A stretch of 64,000 nucleotides of DNA from an uncultured Bacteroidales bacterium (GTDB lineage: Bacteria > Bacteroidota > Bacteroidia > Bacteroidales > UBA932): assembly GCA_944326305.1 (NCBI GenBank), contig CALVDL010000007.1:52515-116514 (forward strand), in the 5' to 3' direction. The position numbers and the translations under genes are program-made. Each line of letters opens with the position of its first letter. Position 1 is the stretch's first letter. Shown here one piece after another: positions 62,196 through 64,000 of the stretch. The notes below the pieces were generated by a model. That model was not told the DNA's origin. It searched no databases and saw nothing but the letters and a program-made list of their open reading frames with translations.

Positions 62196-63758
62196 TCAGA
62201 ATTTCCAGAATACAGGTATGAGTATCATCGATATGGTGAAGGCAATGATGTTCAGCGGCAGGCCTATGCGGGTGAAGTCCCGGAACTTGTAGTTGCCGAT
62301 GCCCTGCGCTATCATGTTGGTCTGGTAGCCGATCGGTGTGGAGAAGCTTGCGGATGCCGCCACCGTGATCGCCACGAAGAACGGCATGGGGTCCACCCCG
62401 AGCTGGGTGGCCGCCGACATGGCTATCGGGAAGGCGAAGGCCGCAGCCGCATTGTTCGTGATGAGCTCCGTGATTATGTTTGTCGTGATATAGAGTGCGG
62501 CCAGCACCACCATGGGCGAGACATCCCCTGAAATGTTCGATGTGAGCTTGCTCGCAAGCATGTCCGCAAGGCCCGAGTTGGACATCGCCTTGCTTATGGC
62601 CAGGGCGCTTGCTATCGTGACCAGTATGTCCCAGGAGATGAATTTCGTGTACCTTTTTGCCGGGAAGATGTTCAGGATGGCCATGACCACCGTCACGACG
62701 CATACCCAGAAGAACATGTCGAGGCTTATTCCGGGGACAAGTGCCTTGATCCTCGGCATCTGTCCGAATGTGGCCCCTGCGATCATTATCGCCAGCAGGC
62801 TTACCGATACCCATTTCTTCCATTTCGGGCAGGGAAGCTTGTGGGGATGCCCGTTGCTGAGCATCATGAATTCGCTCGAGTCTCCCCAGTTGGTGAAGAA
62901 AGAGTCGTCAGCCTCGATGATGAGGGTGTCCCCCTCGTGGAGTACCAGGTTTTCAGTGTCTGTCTGCGGCTCCCCGTTCCTTCGCACCTCCAGCAGGCTG
63001 GCCCCGTACCTTTTGTTGAAATTGAACTGGCTGAACGGGATGTTTATCCCTTTGAACCTCGGGCCGATGACGGCCTCTATCTTGTGAAGGTTCCTGCCCT
63101 GTACTTCAGCCGCAGCCTCTTCCGGTGTCTTGTCCGACGGGAGCAGCCTGTTCCCGAACAGTATTATATATAGTATGCCGACAACGGCTATCACTCCTCC
63201 GACCCTTGCCAGCTCGAACATCGTGAAGCCCTTGTACCCCTCCTCGAGCATCATCCCGTGGACCACCAGGTTTGTCGAGGTCCCTATCAGCGTACACATG
63301 CCCCCGAGTATGGCTGCATAGGATATAGGTATCAGGAACTTCTTTACATTCAGCCCTGCCTTTGCGGCCCATTCCTTTACAATAGGTATGAAGATCACCA
63401 CGATAGGGGTATTGTTGAGGAAGGCCGATATGCCGGCTATGGTCGGCATCAGCTTTGAGTACCCTTTCCTTACGGTAGGCCTCTTCCCCTGCCTGACCGG
63501 CAGTATATGGCTTATCATGTGCCCCAGGGCGTCGCTCCTGCGTATCCCCTCGCTTACCAGGAACAGCAGGGCCACCGTTATCATCCCCTTGTTGCTGAAC
63601 CCTGCCACGAGCTCTCCCGGTGACAGTATCCCGGTACACATGAACAGCACGCATACCGAGAACATCACCAGCCCCGGCCTCATCAGGTCCGCGACCAGGA
63701 CGGCAAGCATGGCAAGGAGTGTCAGAAGTACAAAAACAATTTCAAAATTCCATTCCAT
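62196..63758 (-). CDS. SLC13/DASS-family transporter with RCK_C domain, probable sulfate carrier
   Basis: 520 residues with about 11 transmembrane segments. DASS features: the first re-entrant motif SAFLNNTPIVVIFIPIV near residue 110, SYAAILGGMCTLIGTSTNLVV, and the second copy TNNAAAAFAFPIAMS with STPIGYQTN near the C-terminus. A single regulatory TrkA_C/RCK_C segment (EAVIGPRFKGINIPFSQFNF... LHEGDTLIIEADDSFF) lies in the middle; many relatives of about 590 residues have two. Position at the head of the PAPS operon supports sulfate uptake. Expression is presumably from the 240-bp region 63759-64000. Confidence 0.92.
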   Translation of the reverse strand: MEWNFEIVFVLLTLLAMLAVLVADLMRPGLVMFSVCVLFMCTGILSPGELVAGFSNKGMITVALLFLVSEGIRRSDALGHMISHILPVRQGKRPTVRKGYSKLMPTIAGISAFLNNTPIVVIFIPIVKEWAAKAGLNVKKFLIPISYAAILGGMCTLIGTSTNLVVHGMMLEEGYKGFTMFELARVGGVIAVVGILYIILFGNRLLPSDKTPEEAAAEVQGRNLHKIEAVIGPRFKGINIPFSQFNFNKRYGASLLEVRRNGEPQTDTENLVLHEGDTLIIEADDSFFTNWGDSSEFMMLSNGHPHKLPCPKWKKWVSVSLLAIMIAGATFGQMPRIKALVPGISLDMFFWVCVVTVVMAILNIFPAKRYTKFISWDILVTIASALAISKAMSNSGLADMLASKLTSNISGDVSPMVVLAALYITTNIITELITNNAAAAFAFPIAMSAATQLGVDPMPFFVAITVAASASFSTPIGYQTNMIAQGIGNYKFRDFTRIGLPLNIIAFTISMILIPVFWKF

Positions 63759-63910
63759 CAGAACATGTACATGTCAACTTGACAGCAAAAGCCCTTTAGA
63801 TTCACAATAAGTGTGCAATGATGGTGATTTTATTTCAATAATTATTGTCGAAATTTCGCATTTTGTGGTCATTTTTTCGAAATGAAAAATGTATTTGGAA
63901 AATTGAACCA

Positions 63911-64000
63911 TTAGTGTCCGGTAAAAAAATCGCAAAAGTTCTTTGAAAATATTGAAGTATAGGTAATTACAAGGATGGGACGAGCGCGCCGATTTGAATT
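63911..64000 (+). mobile_element. Possible left end of an insertion sequence, cut by the window edge
   Basis: TTAGTGTCCGGTAAAA at 63911 resembles the terminal repeat seen in some Bacteroidales IS4-group elements, as I recall. About 50 bases later a frame opens at 63975 (ATG after AAGG) that reads MGRARRFE to the edge, similar to the start of DUF4372-type transposases. Too little is visible to be sure. The part of the gap nearer the transporter (63759-63910) shows a small ACATGTACATGT palindrome (63764-63775) and AT-rich sequence, but no clear promoter. Confidence 0.3.

Noticed and set aside
61594..62823. Longer 409-residue form of the APS kinase
   Set aside because: The extra N-terminal 210 residues overlap the SLC13 gene in another frame and are His/Gly-rich; the ATG at 62190 fits the family exactly.
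1..64000. CRISPR arrays, rRNA and tRNA genes
   Set aside because: Looked for in the intergenic regions; no regular spaced repeats, cloverleaf-like sequence with TTCGAATC-type loop, or rRNA segment was recognised by eye.

Overview
The window looks like chromosomal DNA from a host-associated member of the order Bacteroidales. The evidence is three SusC/SusD pairs, an ECF sigma/FecR/STN-SusC trio, many SpII lipoproteins, promoters of the TTTG-N19/21-TAnnTTTG type, and Bacteroidales-type versions of housekeeping enzymes (a MurA with Asp in place of the catalytic Cys, an Fhs with an [10 protein letters not shown]-loop). The base composition is moderately GC-rich. Genus cannot be fixed from sequence alone. 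No rRNA, tRNA or CRISPR array was seen.

Layout. (1) 1-2342 (+) is the end of a peptidase locus: the C-terminal part of an S8 subtilase, a DUF1573 protein and a lipocalin-like lipoprotein. (2) 2449-12670 holds housekeeping genes: a PHP phosphoesterase and formate-THF ligase (-), then an HdeD-like membrane protein, dnaG, metG, murB and murA (+). (3) 12693-21813 is a glycan locus: a divergent ECF sigma factor, FecR anti-sigma, STN-SusC, SusD, a GH18 endo-N-acetylglucosaminidase-like lipoprotein and a DUF1735-LamG lipoprotein, consistent with N-glycan foraging. (4) 21934-35403 (-) is a six-gene operon: a lipoprotein with an intact endonuclease/exonuclease/phosphatase (EEP) domain, a BACON-like lipoprotein, SusC, SusD and two large DUF5689-like lipoproteins. 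I read it as an uncharacterised phosphodiester, perhaps nucleic-acid, acquisition system. (5) 35820-38159 (-) holds efp, ispH and cmk. (6) 38419-41798 (+) holds a serine-type sulfatase, an NtrC-like response regulator without a DNA-binding domain, and an O-methyltransferase. (7) 42072-56556 (+) is a second peptidase locus: two paralogous lipoproteins, SusC, SusD, a large lipoprotein, an S8 subtilase and a lipocalin-like lipoprotein homologous to the pair at the left edge. (8) 56733-63758 (-) is a sulfonation operon: SLC13 transporter, APS kinase, CysD, CysN, sulfotransferase and an outer-membrane beta-barrel protein. It has no PAPS reductase, so it supplies a sulfotransferase rather than cysteine synthesis. 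The right edge may carry the first bases of an insertion sequence.

Links between regions. Three surface uptake systems (glycan, phosphodiester-like, peptide-like) share the same plan of SusC/SusD plus lipid-anchored enzymes and binding proteins. Three housekeeping promoters (metG, murA, cmk) share an almost identical element of about 36 bp, including the spacer between the -33 and -7 boxes; in two cases a dispersed REP-like hairpin lies directly upstream. The most interesting candidates for undescribed biology are the EEP-SusCD-DUF5689 operon with its long structured leader, the repeated S8-peptidase/lipocalin module with a shared C-terminal GWL tail, the sulfotransferase-barrel pair, and the shared promoter cassette.
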